Assembly (NCBI GenBank): GCA_000307955.1
Contig: ALAO01000118.1
Coordinates: forward strand, 1-32,705
Length of the DNA: 32,705 nt
Origin: Solidesulfovibrio magneticus str. Maddingley MBC34
Lineage (GTDB): Bacteria > Desulfobacterota > Desulfovibrionia > Desulfovibrionales > Desulfovibrionaceae
Direction: 5' to 3'
Made by a program: the position numbers and the translations under genes. Every line of letters begins with the position of its first letter. Position 1 is the stretch's first letter. Positions 8,000 to 19,852 of this stretch are shown here, piece by piece. The notes beneath the pieces were generated by a model, which was given only the letters and a program-made list of their open reading frames with translations, was not told the origin of the DNA and ran no database searches.

Positions 8000-10747
8000 T
8001 CAGTCCGCCTTGGGCCGCGTGCGCGCCAGGTGGTCCTTGACGGCCTGCTCGGTTTCCCGGGCGGCGTCGAGCAATCGGGCAAAGGCGGCGTCCTCGCAGG
8101 GTTCGTGGTTCTTGAGCGTCTTTTCCATGGACGTCGCCACGGCGCAGAGCTTTTCCGCCCCGAGCTGCTGAGCGATCCCCTTGAGCGAGTGGATTTCAAA
8201 GCCCAGCTTTTCCGCCTCGGGCCGGGCTTGCACCAGGCTGATGTCGATGCGCTCGGTGTTGTATTTTTCGAGATACCCTTCGCAGACTTCCCGATACAGT
8301 TCGCTATCGCCGCCGAGTTTGAGCAGGGCCAGTTCGCTGTTCAGCGTCCGGCAGTTGCCTTGGGCGTCCGGCGGCGTGTCGGCGCCCTGCTGGCCTGCGG
8401 CGTGGTGCTCGTAGCGGCAAAGTCCGGTCATGTTTTGGTGCAGCAGCAGGATCCTTTCGTAGAGCGTCTGCGGATCAAGAGGCTTGGTGATGAAGTCGTC
8501 CATGCCGCTGGCCAGGCATTCGTCCCGGATGGTGTCCAGGGAATAGGCCGTCATGGCCGTGATGTGGACGTCTTTGTTGAGCGGCGTGGTGACGCCGTCG
8601 CGGATCATGCGGCACAGCTCGATGCCGTTTATTTCCGGCATTTCGATGTCCAGGAAGACCATGTCGAACAGGGCGGTCTTGAGAAAGGCCAGGGCTTCCT
8701 GGGCACCCTGGGCCAGGATGGGTTCCTGGTTGAGCAGCGAAAACACCTTTTGGGCCACGCGCAGGTTCATGGGGTTGTCGTCCACGACCAGGAGCATCAG
8801 CCGGTCGAGGGGCGCGGCCTGGGGCGAGGCGGCGTCGGGTTTGGCGTAGATGTTGTTGTAGTCGCCGTGAGCTAGGGGCAAGCGCACGGTGAAGCTGCTG
8901 CCCTGGCCCGGCGTGCTCTCGACGGTGATTGTTCCGTGCATGAGGCCGACGAGCTGCCTGCAGACCGACAACCCCAGGCCGGTGCCGCCGAACTTGCGCG
9001 AGGTCGAGTCGTCGCCTTGGGTGAAGGGCTCGAAGATGGTGTCGAGCCGGGCCTGTTCGATGCCCACCCCGGTGTCGCTGACGGTAATGGTCGCCTCGTA
9101 GCCGCCCGCCGCCGCGTCCCTGGCGGCGGCGGCGGTGACGGCAATGCCGCCGAGCTTGGTGAATTTGAGCGCGTTGTTGGTCAGGTTGAGCAGGATTTGC
9201 CGCAGCCGGGCCGGGTCGCCCCGGACCACGACGTCGGCGCTGTCGTCGAGATGCGTGACGAGTTCGAGGTTCTTCTTGTTGGCCAGGGGAAGCATGAGCC
9301 GGGTCGTGGATTCGATGACGCTTCTCAGGTTGAAGTCGATGCTCTCCAGGGCGATCTTGCCGGCTTCGATCTTGGACAAATCGAGCAGATCGTTGACGAT
9401 GGTCAGCAGGTGGTCGGAAGATTCCTTGACGGCGATGAGGCAGTCGCGTTGGTCGTCGGTGACGGCCGTGCTGAGAAGATAGTCGTTCATGCCCTTAATG
9501 GCGTTCATGGGCGTGCGGATCTCGTGGGTCACCTTGGCCAGGAAATCCGTCTTGGTCTTGTTGGCCTGTTCCGCGACGACCTTGGCTTCCTCCAGCTTCT
9601 GGCGGATTTTTTCGTTCTCGACGTTTTTTTCCTGCAAACGCCTGGTGCGTTCCTTGACCAGATTTTCCAGGTTGAGCTTGTAGTTGGTGATTTGGGAAAT
9701 GTAGAGGCTGATGTAGCGGGCCAGCTCGCTGATTTCGTCGTCGCCGGAGATGGTGACTTCCTTCTTGGCTCCGAACACGTTGATGGTCTTGTTGATCTCG
9801 GTGATCTGCGATTTGATGCTGAGGATGCGGCGCAGGACTCTTCTTTCGATGAGAAACAGGATGCAGCCGATCAGCGCGATGCCGCCGGAAATCAGAATGA
9901 GAGAAGACTTGAGCGAGGCGCTTTGTCCCAGTTTGAGGATCTCCTTGTCTCCGGAAACGATCAGGTCGATCTGCTCCGCGCCGGTGATGTCCTTGAGCTT
10001 GACGTGGCCGGACAACGTGGTTTCGTTGGTGTCGTAGATGTGAATCGCCAGATCCGAGGACGCTGTTTGCAGATGTTCCGTGCGCACCAGCCGGCCAAGG
10101 GGAGCGCTGTCGAAATGATCGGCCAGGCTGAACCGCAGCCGGGTCTTTTCCTCGATCTTCTTGATGATGGCTTCGGTCAGGTCGCGGCCCATGACCAGGG
10201 TCCCCAGCTTGGACGCGGTTCCTTCGCTGTCCGAAATGGGACAGCTGGCGATGACGATGAAGGTGTCTTGCAGTTTGGCGATGCCGCGTATCCTGCCCTC
10301 CTGGTCGTCGGGCAGGAGCATTTTCGTTTGGTGGATAATGAGCTCCCGGACGGCTTCGTCGAGTTGTTGCGCGAAGGAGCCGTCCGCCTGGCGGCTGGCC
10401 GACCAGACGACCCGGCTCTCGTTGTCGACGAAGGCGATGAAAGCCAGATCCAGGGAGCTAAGCGTCCTGTCGTTGAGGTTGGAGCGCACGAAGTCGGGCT
10501 TTTTTTTCTGCATGAACTGGTAGCTGTCGTCCCAGACGGCCCAGTCGACGATGATATCGTCGAGCTTTTGCACCTCTTCATTCAGGAAATTAGCCACGCG
10601 AACGGTGTTGTTGGCCAGGGTGTCGTAGGCGAAGCTGGAAAAGGTCTCGGTCAGCAACAGGCTGTTGAGCATGATGTAACAGGCGAGAAGGACGGCGGAG
10701 CCCAGGCAGATCCAGATCAGGGTGAATTTTCGTATGGAGACGGCCAT
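8000..10747 (-). CDS. Hybrid sensor histidine kinase: CHASE4-HAMP-HisKA-HATPase-receiver-HPt
   Basis: The protein has 915 residues. One membrane helix lies at about 8-30. A periplasmic CHASE4-type sensor follows (about 45-275; [12 protein letters not shown] is typical), then a second helix (281-300), a HAMP-like linker and a coiled coil (355-400). HisKA has H408 in THEIRTPMN. The ATPase has [16 protein letters not shown] and GTGLGLS. The receiver has D700 ([11 protein letters not shown]), and the C-terminal HPt has H853 (IHSLKG). A full internal His-Asp-His relay is present. All catalytic residues look intact. The ATG is backed by GGAG seven bases upstream. No cognate DNA-binding regulator is adjacent; the convergent CheY-like protein at 7556 could receive phosphate from the HPt domain. 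The ligand is unknown. Confidence 0.93.
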   Translation of the reverse strand: MAVSIRKFTLIWICLGSAVLLACYIMLNSLLLTETFSSFAYDTLANNTVRVANFLNEEVQKLDDIIVDWAVWDDSYQFMQKKKPDFVRSNLNDRTLSSLDLAFIAFVDNESRVVWSASRQADGSFAQQLDEAVRELIIHQTKMLLPDDQEGRIRGIAKLQDTFIVIASCPISDSEGTASKLGTLVMGRDLTEAIIKKIEEKTRLRFSLADHFDSAPLGRLVRTEHLQTASSDLAIHIYDTNETTLSGHVKLKDITGAEQIDLIVSGDKEILKLGQSASLKSSLILISGGIALIGCILFLIERRVLRRILSIKSQITEINKTINVFGAKKEVTISGDDEISELARYISLYISQITNYKLNLENLVKERTRRLQEKNVENEKIRQKLEEAKVVAEQANKTKTDFLAKVTHEIRTPMNAIKGMNDYLLSTAVTDDQRDCLIAVKESSDHLLTIVNDLLDLSKIEAGKIALESIDFNLRSVIESTTRLMLPLANKKNLELVTHLDDSADVVVRGDPARLRQILLNLTNNALKFTKLGGIAVTAAAARDAAAGGYEATITVSDTGVGIEQARLDTIFEPFTQGDDSTSRKFGGTGLGLSVCRQLVGLMHGTITVESTPGQGSSFTVRLPLAHGDYNNIYAKPDAASPQAAPLDRLMLLVVDDNPMNLRVAQKVFSLLNQEPILAQGAQEALAFLKTALFDMVFLDIEMPEINGIELCRMIRDGVTTPLNKDVHITAMTAYSLDTIRDECLASGMDDFITKPLDPQTLYERILLLHQNMTGLCRYEHHAAGQQGADTPPDAQGNCRTLNSELALLKLGGDSELYREVCEGYLEKYNTERIDISLVQARPEAEKLGFEIHSLKGIAQQLGAEKLCAVATSMEKTLKNHEPCEDAAFARLLDAARETEQAVKDHLARTRPKAD

Positions 10748-11081
10748 GTCGCGACTCCGCGCGCAGCGAGAGTTTCAGGTCGGTGCGGGATAGCGGGCGA
10801 TGCCCACGCAGTGTCGCACATTCCGAGGGCTGATTGAATCGGTTTTTGGCGCTCCCGTGAGCGGAAAAAGCGGGGGTGCTGGCTTTGGAGCCCCGTTTGA
10901 GCGTGTCGGAGGACTTGGCCGGGCGGACTGGTTGGGCGGGCCGGTCCCTGGGGGCTTGCCGTCGCCGGGAACCATGCGTCCGGCCAGCGTTTTGAAGTCG
11001 CCGCAGGCCGCGGGGGCAGCCTGCGGCGGTGAGCATGTAGTCAGGAAATACGGTGGATTGCGGAAAATGGCGCGGCCGGCG
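10748..11081. other. Intergenic region without a supported gene
   Basis: This 334-bp stretch lies upstream of the CHASE4 kinase and downstream of the SPASM-like gene. Open frames here have no coding character. Apart from the hairpin at 10999-11028 and a small CGCTC/GAGCG stem near 10851, I see nothing convincing. The kinase promoter should be here but no good match stands out. Confidence 0.4.
10999..11028 (-). terminator. Hairpin downstream of the SPASM-like gene
   Basis: A perfect ten-bp stem (10999-11008 with 11019-11028, ten-base G-rich loop) lies 54 bp past the stop codon at 11082. A U-tract is lacking, so factor-independent termination is uncertain. Confidence 0.4.
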
Positions 11082-12095
11082 TCAGTCCACATCCACCCAG
11101 AACGACCGCCAGCAGCCGGCGCAGCCCTCAGGCGGCGTGTCGGTGTCGTGGCAGTAGCGGAACTCCCGATACTCCTGCGCGTTCCAGATGGCGGCCAGGG
11201 CATCGAGGTGCAGGTTGCCGCGCACGTCGCGGGGGAAGGGCAGGGTCGTGCCGTGGAACCGGTAGCTGGCCGGGTCGGCGATGGGCACGTTTCTAAGCGC
11301 GCAGGGGCTGACCGCGCCGTCGGCGGCGATAAAAAGCGTGTTGGCCGGCCGATCTGGGCAGCGAAAACGCGTCAGCCCGCCGTGCACCAGCCGGCTGTCC
11401 AGGCGCAGGCCCAGCCCGGCCGCCTCCTCGGATGCGGCCCGAAGCCGGGCGGCCAGGGCGTCGAAGGCGTCCTGGTCGCCCGGCACCAGGGCGTCGTACG
11501 CCGTCTCCGGGCCGGTGGCGTAGGACAGCGGCCGCACATGGACCGCGCCGACCCCAAGCCCGGCCAGAAAGCGCGGCAGGGCCTCAAGCTCCCCCTGCTC
11601 CAGCCCGGAACGGGTCAGGGCGTAGCGCACCGCGACTTCCGGCAGTTTCGATTCATGCACGGCCTTGACGGCGGTCAGCCGGTCGATGGCGGCCAGGGCC
11701 GCGTACAGGCTCGTGCCGCGCCGCCGGAAATTGGCGTCCTCCACCAGCCCGGCCAGGGGCAACACGACCACGTCGATGTCGTCGCGCACCAGGGCCGAGG
11801 CGTGCTCGTCGGCCAGCCGCACGCCGTCGGTGACAAGCACCGTGCGCGCCCCGGCGTGCTTGGCCGCGGCCAGCATGGCCAGAATGTCCGGGTTGGCCAG
11901 GGGATCGCCCCAGCCGTGGAACCGGACCTCGGCCACGGCGTCGATCTCGCGCAGGGCTTTTTCGAAAAGGGCCAGCGGCAGGTCGTGGTCGAGCCAGCGT
12001 TTCTTGTGGCCGGCCCGGATGGTGAAGCCGATTTCGGCCCGGCTGCGGGACGAAGCCTCGACAATGAGCCGGTCCAGGACGAGGGGCGCGCTCAT
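11082..12095 (-). CDS. Radical-SAM/SPASM-like protein lacking the cluster-binding CX3CX2C motif
   Basis: The 337-residue protein follows the plan of a SPASM radical-SAM enzyme. First strand LDRLIVEASSR, then RFHGWGDPLANPDI (the GGEP-like SAM-binding motif, about 58-71), VLVTDGVRL, barrel strands, and a C-terminal cysteine region (C246, C265, C315, C325, C328; ADGAVSPCALRN and GCAGCW) resembling the SPASM/Twitch auxiliary cluster. At the place of the CX3CX2C motif the residues are S18, I22 and T25, so the SAM-cleaving [4Fe-4S] cluster cannot form in the usual way. It may be a pseudoenzyme keeping the auxiliary cluster. Its ATG overlaps the MEMO gene's TGA (ATGA), indicating translational coupling and a joint function. 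A sequencing artefact is unlikely because three separate codons differ without a frameshift. Confidence 0.7.
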   Translation of the reverse strand: MSAPLVLDRLIVEASSRSRAEIGFTIRAGHKKRWLDHDLPLALFEKALREIDAVAEVRFHGWGDPLANPDILAMLAAAKHAGARTVLVTDGVRLADEHASALVRDDIDVVVLPLAGLVEDANFRRRGTSLYAALAAIDRLTAVKAVHESKLPEVAVRYALTRSGLEQGELEALPRFLAGLGVGAVHVRPLSYATGPETAYDALVPGDQDAFDALAARLRAASEEAAGLGLRLDSRLVHGGLTRFRCPDRPANTLFIAADGAVSPCALRNVPIADPASYRFHGTTLPFPRDVRGNLHLDALAAIWNAQEYREFRYCHDTDTPPEGCAGCWRSFWVDVD

Positions 12096-13318
12096 TTGGG
12101 GCAAAAGGCGGCGGCGGCGAAGCTCACGGCCGAGAGCGTCGGGGTTTCGCGCATGATGTCGTGGGCAAGAAGCGTCATGGACGACGGCGGCAGGATCTCG
12201 GCCAGGGTGGCCAGGGCCGACAGGCCGCAGACGTTGTAGGCGTCGCCCACGCGCTCGGACTCGGCCCAGAAGGCGTCCATGTCGCCGGCGGCCAGGGCGG
12301 CCAACAGCGCCCGGTCGTGGGCCAGGGCCGCCGCTTCCAGGGACTCGGCCGGCTCGGCATGGCCGAACTTGCCGCCGATGTGGCAAAAATCCACTCCGGC
12401 CACGATGAGCGTGTCGGGCGCGGCCGCGATCTCGGCCAGGGCGTCGAGGAACGGGCCGGCGTAGGCGCGAAAGGCCCGCCGCGTGGGCGCGTCCACTACC
12501 CCGACCGGGGAACCGCACAGGATCGGAACCATGGCAAAGGGCGCGTCGCCCAGGAGCCGGCGCAGGAACACGGCCTGGAACTCCACGGAATGCTCGGCCT
12601 TGTGGGGCAGGCTGGAAGCGTCCACGGCCTGGCCGCCGGCGGTGCGCAGCCTGGCCGATGCCTCGGCGTCGGCGGCGACGTCGCCAAGGGGCGTGGCAAA
12701 GGCCTTGTCCGTGAGGCAGTAGAGGCCGTCGATGATCTGGTGGCCGACGCCAAGGACGATGACGCGCTTTGGCGCGGCGGCCTTTATGGCCGCGCCAAGG
12801 GCGGCGTAGGCGGCGGCGTAGGCGGCCCGGCCGGCCTCGGGGTCGATGTGCGGCGCGATGACGGCCTTGACCGGCCCCGGAGCGGCGCAGGCCTCGGGGG
12901 CTTCGGCCAGGACGGCGTCGAGATAGGCGGCCAGCTCCGCCCCGTCGTCGGGGTAGGCCTGGCCGGCAAAGACCGTCTCGCGCCGGGGTGCGGCCTCGAA
13001 GGCGGCGGCGATGGCCGCCTTGCGCTCCCGGTAGCGGGGCGAATCCATGAGTCCGGCCTCGTCGAGCTGCTTGACCAGGCCGGCCACGTCGCCCTCGGTC
13101 ACTTCCCGGCCGCCCTGGGCCTCGGTGACGGCGGCGGCCACTTCGGCCAGGCTGCGCCGGCCGTCCATGAGGGCCAGGACCGGCAGCAGGCCTTGGGGGA
13201 TGCCGGAACCCCAGGGTACGATTTCCAGGCGGTCGCGCACCAGGATGGCGGGCTGGCCTTCGTGGTCAAAGGGAATGAATTCGAGGTCGTGTCGGGCGCG
13301 GGGTTTGTCGTGCGTCAT
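12092..13318 (-). CDS. MEMO-family protein (AmmeMemoRadiSam protein B-like) with N-terminal PqqD/RRE-like region
   Basis: The 408-residue protein has two parts. Residues 13-100 contain VLALMDGRRSLAEVAAAV, then GDVAGLVKQLDEAGLM. This helix-turn pattern is typical of PqqD-like winged-helix peptide-binding (RRE) domains. Residues 148-406 are a MEMO domain: IAPHID (H157), LGVGHQ (H193), KAEHSVEFQAVFL (H243) and VDFCHIG (C312). These match the metal-site region of the family, including the DFCHxG motif of human MEMO1. MEMO proteins resemble extradiol dioxygenases; their bacterial reaction is not established. In many genomes they occur with AMMECR1 and radical-SAM genes, but here the partner is a degenerate radical-SAM homologue and no AMMECR1 gene is nearby. 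The ATG at 13318 was chosen because residues upstream are low-complexity Arg/Ala-rich; no strong ribosome-binding site is visible. Confidence 0.78.
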   Translation of the reverse strand: MTHDKPRARHDLEFIPFDHEGQPAILVRDRLEIVPWGSGIPQGLLPVLALMDGRRSLAEVAAAVTEAQGGREVTEGDVAGLVKQLDEAGLMDSPRYRERKAAIAAAFEAAPRRETVFAGQAYPDDGAELAAYLDAVLAEAPEACAAPGPVKAVIAPHIDPEAGRAAYAAAYAALGAAIKAAAPKRVIVLGVGHQIIDGLYCLTDKAFATPLGDVAADAEASARLRTAGGQAVDASSLPHKAEHSVEFQAVFLRRLLGDAPFAMVPILCGSPVGVVDAPTRRAFRAYAGPFLDALAEIAAAPDTLIVAGVDFCHIGGKFGHAEPAESLEAAALAHDRALLAALAAGDMDAFWAESERVGDAYNVCGLSALATLAEILPPSSMTLLAHDIMRETPTLSAVSFAAAAFCPK

Positions 13319-13393
13319 GGCCGGGCAGGGTAGCCCAGGGAGCCGGGCTTGGCAACGCGGCGCGCGGCCGGCCGCGCGCCGGCCGCGTGTCGC

Positions 13394-13426
13394 GTCCACG
13401 AAAAGCCGTCAGGGCTTTTCGTGGAC
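13394..13426. other. Perfect 14-bp palindromic hairpin between prfC and the MEMO gene
   Basis: GTCCACGAAAAGCC (13394-13407) is exactly complementary to 13413-13426, with a five-base loop. It lies 62 bp past the prfC stop and 76 bp before the MEMO ATG. There is no U-tract in either direction. It could be a terminator working without one, a processing site, or an operator for the MEMO operon. Confidence 0.5.
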
Positions 13427-13487
13427 AACAGCCTTAAACTACCTGGTATTTCTTAAAAACCGCTCGTCTGTTTTAAGGGACGCGCCG

Positions 13488-15107
<1,620 letters not shown>

Positions 15108-15259
15108 GGTAAAGTCGCCTTGAGCGTCCTGGCGTGGTTCCTTGTGGTTTTGGGCAGGCCACGGCGTAGCCCATCACGGGGCCGCTGTCCATGCGGCGGC
15201 GGCGTCGGGGGCGCGCCGGCGCGGCCGCGGCGGGGCGGACGCGGCCGGTCCGGGGCGAC

Positions 15260-15294
15260 AAAAAACCGCCGGAGCCCTGTCGGGCTCCGGCGGT
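15260..15294 (-). terminator. Strong rho-independent terminator of the porin gene
   Basis: A perfect 13-bp G/C-rich stem (15265-15277 with 15282-15294) has a four-base loop. On the minus strand it is followed by TTTTTT (complement of 15260-15265). It lies 22 bp past the porin stop. Confidence 0.9.
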
Positions 15295-15316
15295 CGCGTC
15301 GTCGGCGCGGGCGGTC

Positions 15317-16813
15317 CTAGAAGGTGTACTTGAAGCCGAAGGAGACCTTCCAGGCGTCTTCGGCCTTGTTGGCCAGGCGGCGGCCCCAGACGCTCTGCTG
15401 GAAGGCGCTGGGATGGGCCCAGCCGGTTTCCATGATAAGGGCCAGGTTTTCGTACAGCATGTACTTGGTGTCGAAGTTGAGCCCCATGACCCATTCGCTG
15501 GCGGTCAGGTCGCGGCCCATGACGAAGATGGGGTTGGAGCCGAGCACCGTGTTGGCGTAGCGGATGGCCTTGGAGGAGTTGTTGCCGTGGACGTAGGCAA
15601 ACGTCAGGCGCTGGGTGAGCTTTTCAATGAAGCTCACGTTGTTGAGCGACGCGCCAAAGCCCCAGGCGCCCACGGGGGAGATGCCCATGTTGGAACCCTT
15701 GACCAGTTCCTGGCCGCCGTCAAACAGGAAGCTGTTGCCGGCGTTCCAGGACTGGGTGCCGCCGTTGTGCTCGCCGCCGCGGCCGGAGCCGGGGAAGAAG
15801 TTGGGCATGCGCTCGGAACCGTTTCTGGTGGAGCTGTCCTCGCCCGTGGACCAGAAGCCGAAGGCCTGGGGCGTGAGCAGGGTCATGCCCGTGTATTCGG
15901 CGGCGGCGTCGATGAACCAGCCGTTGCGCACGTTCTTGCGGTATTCGTTCATGCCGTGCTGTCCCCACAGGACGTCGGCGTAGAACTTGAAGGGATCAAG
16001 GGCCGTGACTTCCAGGGTGGTGCCGGCCCACAGGGCGGTGATGAAGTTGTTCTTCCAGCCCACGGGCGCCATGGTGAACAGGCCCGAGGAAATGAGGCCC
16101 TCGGCCCAGCCGCCGCCGGCCAGATAGTGGCCGCCCTTGCCGCCGACGCCGAACAGAGCCCACGGCGTGGCCTTGAAGCCATCGACGGTGATGGGCAGGG
16201 CCAGCATGTAGCCTTCTTCGTTGGCGTAGACCGAGGTGGTGGTGGGGGCGTAGGTGCGGTCGCTGGAGATGGTGCGCACGTAGGCCAGGATCATGCTCAG
16301 GTGGTCTTCGATGAGCGGGGCGCTGATGATGAGCGAGGACACGTCTTCATCGAAAACGATGCTGCCGGCGAAAAACGAGCTCTGGGGAATGGACGCGGGC
16401 TGCAGGCCGGCGCTGATGGAGACGTCGCAGCCGGGCCATTTGAACGACAGGTAGGCCTGGTAGACTTCGACGGCGACCTGGGGGTTGGCGGCGGTGAAGG
16501 TGCCGTGGCCCCAGACGTCCTCGACCTTGATGCCCAGGCGGAACTTGACGGCTTCATTGGCGATGAAGTCCGAACGCAGGCGGAAGCGTTCCCAGATCTC
16601 GAAGCGGTCCTCGGTCTGGGTGCCGGCATGCTGGATGGTTCCAGCCTCGTTGATCCATTTGGCGCTGTTCCAGCCGGTGAAGTTGCGGTTGGCGAAAAAG
16701 TTGCCGTAGACCAGGGCGTCTCCGGTCATCCGCACCTCGGTGGCTGCCTCGGCGCGGACGGCGGCGGCCGTGACCAGGACGGCGGCCAGAATCGTCAGCA
16801 GTACGCGTTTCAT
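15317..16813 (-). CDS. Outer-membrane homotrimeric porin (Desulfovibrio type)
   Basis: This 498-residue beta-barrel precursor has a signal peptide of about 23 residues (VLLTILAAVLVTAAAVRAEA) and a mature start TEVRMTGDALVYGNFFANRNFTGW. The body is rich in aromatic and Gly residues with alternating strands, and ends KVSFGFKYTF, with the C-terminal Phe required for BAM-dependent insertion. The N-terminal pattern is that of the abundant porins annotated in Desulfovibrio genomes. They form general diffusion pores. The ATG at 16813 has an excellent GGAGGG site; in-frame sequence further upstream is not signal-like. The gene lies 109 bp downstream of the AmiS/UreI-like gene on the same strand and ends in a strong terminator, consistent with high expression. 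Confidence 0.88.
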   Translation of the reverse strand: MKRVLLTILAAVLVTAAAVRAEAATEVRMTGDALVYGNFFANRNFTGWNSAKWINEAGTIQHAGTQTEDRFEIWERFRLRSDFIANEAVKFRLGIKVEDVWGHGTFTAANPQVAVEVYQAYLSFKWPGCDVSISAGLQPASIPQSSFFAGSIVFDEDVSSLIISAPLIEDHLSMILAYVRTISSDRTYAPTTTSVYANEEGYMLALPITVDGFKATPWALFGVGGKGGHYLAGGGWAEGLISSGLFTMAPVGWKNNFITALWAGTTLEVTALDPFKFYADVLWGQHGMNEYRKNVRNGWFIDAAAEYTGMTLLTPQAFGFWSTGEDSSTRNGSERMPNFFPGSGRGGEHNGGTQSWNAGNSFLFDGGQELVKGSNMGISPVGAWGFGASLNNVSFIEKLTQRLTFAYVHGNNSSKAIRYANTVLGSNPIFVMGRDLTASEWVMGLNFDTKYMLYENLALIMETGWAHPSAFQQSVWGRRLANKAEDAWKVSFGFKYTF

Positions 16814-16881
16814 GATTCCCTCCTCCAAAGGTCGTGACAGAAACAACAAAAACCGAAACCGACGGACGCGATATCGGACAG

Positions 16882-16908
16882 GCCCGGATCGCGGCGAGCG
16901 ATCCGGGC
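16882..16908 (-). terminator. Hairpin between the amide/urea channel and porin genes
   Basis: A perfect 11-bp stem (16882-16892 with 16898-16908, five-base loop) begins 14 bp past the channel gene's stop. No U-tract follows. It may be a partial terminator or a stabilising stem between the two cistrons. Confidence 0.45.
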
Positions 16909-16922
16909 GCTTGGCCGCGAGG

Positions 16923-17417
16923 CTAAAAGGGCAGCGGCTTGCCCGAGAGCAACAGGAAGGCGGGGATGTAAAGCCCCACCGGAACCCATATGATGAGCGA
17001 CCAAGCGAGCAGCTTGGCCGAAAGCTTGTTATAGGCGTTGAGCCACACTTCAAGGGTTAGCACGGTGTAGCCGGCGCAGGCCAGGGTAAAATAGCCGCTG
17101 CCCTTCACGTGATAGTACAGCAGCATGTAAATAAAGGAGATAATGGCGACGGTCAGGCTCACGTTGCCGACGGAGCGCAGGTTGTCCAGGCCCGCGAGCA
17201 ACGCATAGGCCACCACGCAGTAGAGTAGGCCGTGGGCGAAAAGCAGCCCGGCCGTGAAGGCGTCGTTTTGGATGGCGTTGACAAACGCGCCGAGCACCAC
17301 GCAAATGCCGACGAAGGCGCAGATGGCCCCCGTGCCTTTAGCTTCGCCGTAGCCGAGGAACAGCAGCGCCACGGGCAACCACATCAAGGAAATGGCGATC
17401 AAGATAGCCAGCGTCAT
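16923..17417 (-). CDS. AmiS/UreI-family inner-membrane amide or urea channel
   Basis: The 164-residue protein is almost entirely hydrophobic, with six predicted membrane helices. Its middle (AGLLFAHGLLYCVVAYALLAGLDN, read in parts) parallels the TGLLFGFTYLYAAI and GLDWR segments of Helicobacter UreI. The end (IIWVPVGLYIPAFLLLSG) parallels UreI's IEGILTAWIPAWLLF. The family passes urea or short aliphatic amides by facilitated diffusion. GGAGGGGG lies before the ATG. No urease or amidase gene is in the window, so the substrate is unknown. The same-strand porin downstream could supply the outer-membrane route. Family assignment rests on pattern and size only. Confidence 0.65.
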   Translation of the reverse strand: MTLAILIAISLMWLPVALLFLGYGEAKGTGAICAFVGICVVLGAFVNAIQNDAFTAGLLFAHGLLYCVVAYALLAGLDNLRSVGNVSLTVAIISFIYMLLYYHVKGSGYFTLACAGYTVLTLEVWLNAYNKLSAKLLAWSLIIWVPVGLYIPAFLLLSGKPLPF

Positions 17418-17641
17418 CGAATCCCCCTCCGTTACGTTGTGTTAAAAACCCCGCTTGAAACCTCCTGCCGAGTAAACCGTTTACGCCAAGGCCGCACCTT
17501 CTGGTCCAGGGAAGGCGGGCACGCCGGAACCCACGGCCGGACAGCGGCAAAGACCGCAAGGGCATGCGACGGCATGGGGAAACCGTGCGTATTCCCGATG
17601 GCTATGGGTTGCCGGGGCATAGCAAGTATCGGCCCCTAAAA

Positions 17642-17665
17642 AACATATAAATATTTTAGTATGTT
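17642..17665. promoter_or_regulatory. AT-rich inverted repeat, possible operator or promoter
   Basis: AACATA (17642-17647) and TATGTT (17660-17665) form a six-bp inverted repeat with a 12-bp AT-only-but-one spacer, inside otherwise GC-rich DNA. It could be a regulator site or the promoter core for the leftward channel gene. Confidence 0.3.
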
Positions 17666-17790
17666 GGAGATATTGGCGCGAGACGGCGTCGGGCGGGTGG
17701 GACTCCTGCACACAGTCGGCGTCGGGCCGCTGCCGGGCCAGGGCCGGGATTATCACGATTTGCCGAAGAATGCCGATGGGTTGGTTTGTT

Positions 17791-17866
17791 GGTGACATTT
17801 TGTCCTTTGGCGAAGCGTTTACGGGTCAGAATTTCCCGGCTTAGCCAGGCGGGTCACTTTGTCCCG
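17791..17866. repeat. Three imperfect repeats resembling IS21-type terminal repeats
   Basis: GGTGACATTTTGTCC (17791), GGGTCAGAATTTCCCGG (17823) and GGGTCACTTTGTCCCG (17851) share a GGGTCA-N-TTT-N-CC core at 28-32 bp spacing. IS21-family elements carry such multiple terminal repeats, but no istA or istB gene is present. This would be a solo end remnant, or else a regulator array upstream of glmS. Confidence 0.4.
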
Positions 17867-18020
17867 TTGCTATTTCTCCGCCGGAAGGATCGCTCGCGGT
17901 TGCAACACGGGCCAAGCCGGGCTAGATACGCCACAGCACGGCGAGGTTTCGCGGCCGGCCACGGAGGTCGGACCCGGCGGCCGTGGCAGCTTGCGCCCCG
18001 GCGCGCCAGGAGAGCCTATT

Positions 18021-19844
<1,824 letters not shown>

Positions 19845-19852
19845 GCGGTAGC

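Larger units (their letters stand above)
17418..18020. other. 600-bp intergenic region between divergent channel and glmS genes
   Basis: No coding sequence is supported. It holds an AT-rich patch at 17638-17672 and three imperfect repeats at 17791-17866, listed separately. The rest is GC-rich without clear hairpins. Promoters for both divergent genes must lie here. The AGGAG at 18009 is the glmS ribosome-binding site. Confidence 0.5.

Noticed and set aside
8936-10837. A 633-codon open frame on the plus strand
   Set aside because: Antisense to the CHASE4 hybrid kinase, whose motifs are complete; no independent coding signal.
17859-18020. Extended N-terminus of GlmS (in-frame ATG at 17859)
   Set aside because: GlmS needs Cys directly after the initiator Met, which fixes the start at 18021; the upstream frame has no family similarity.
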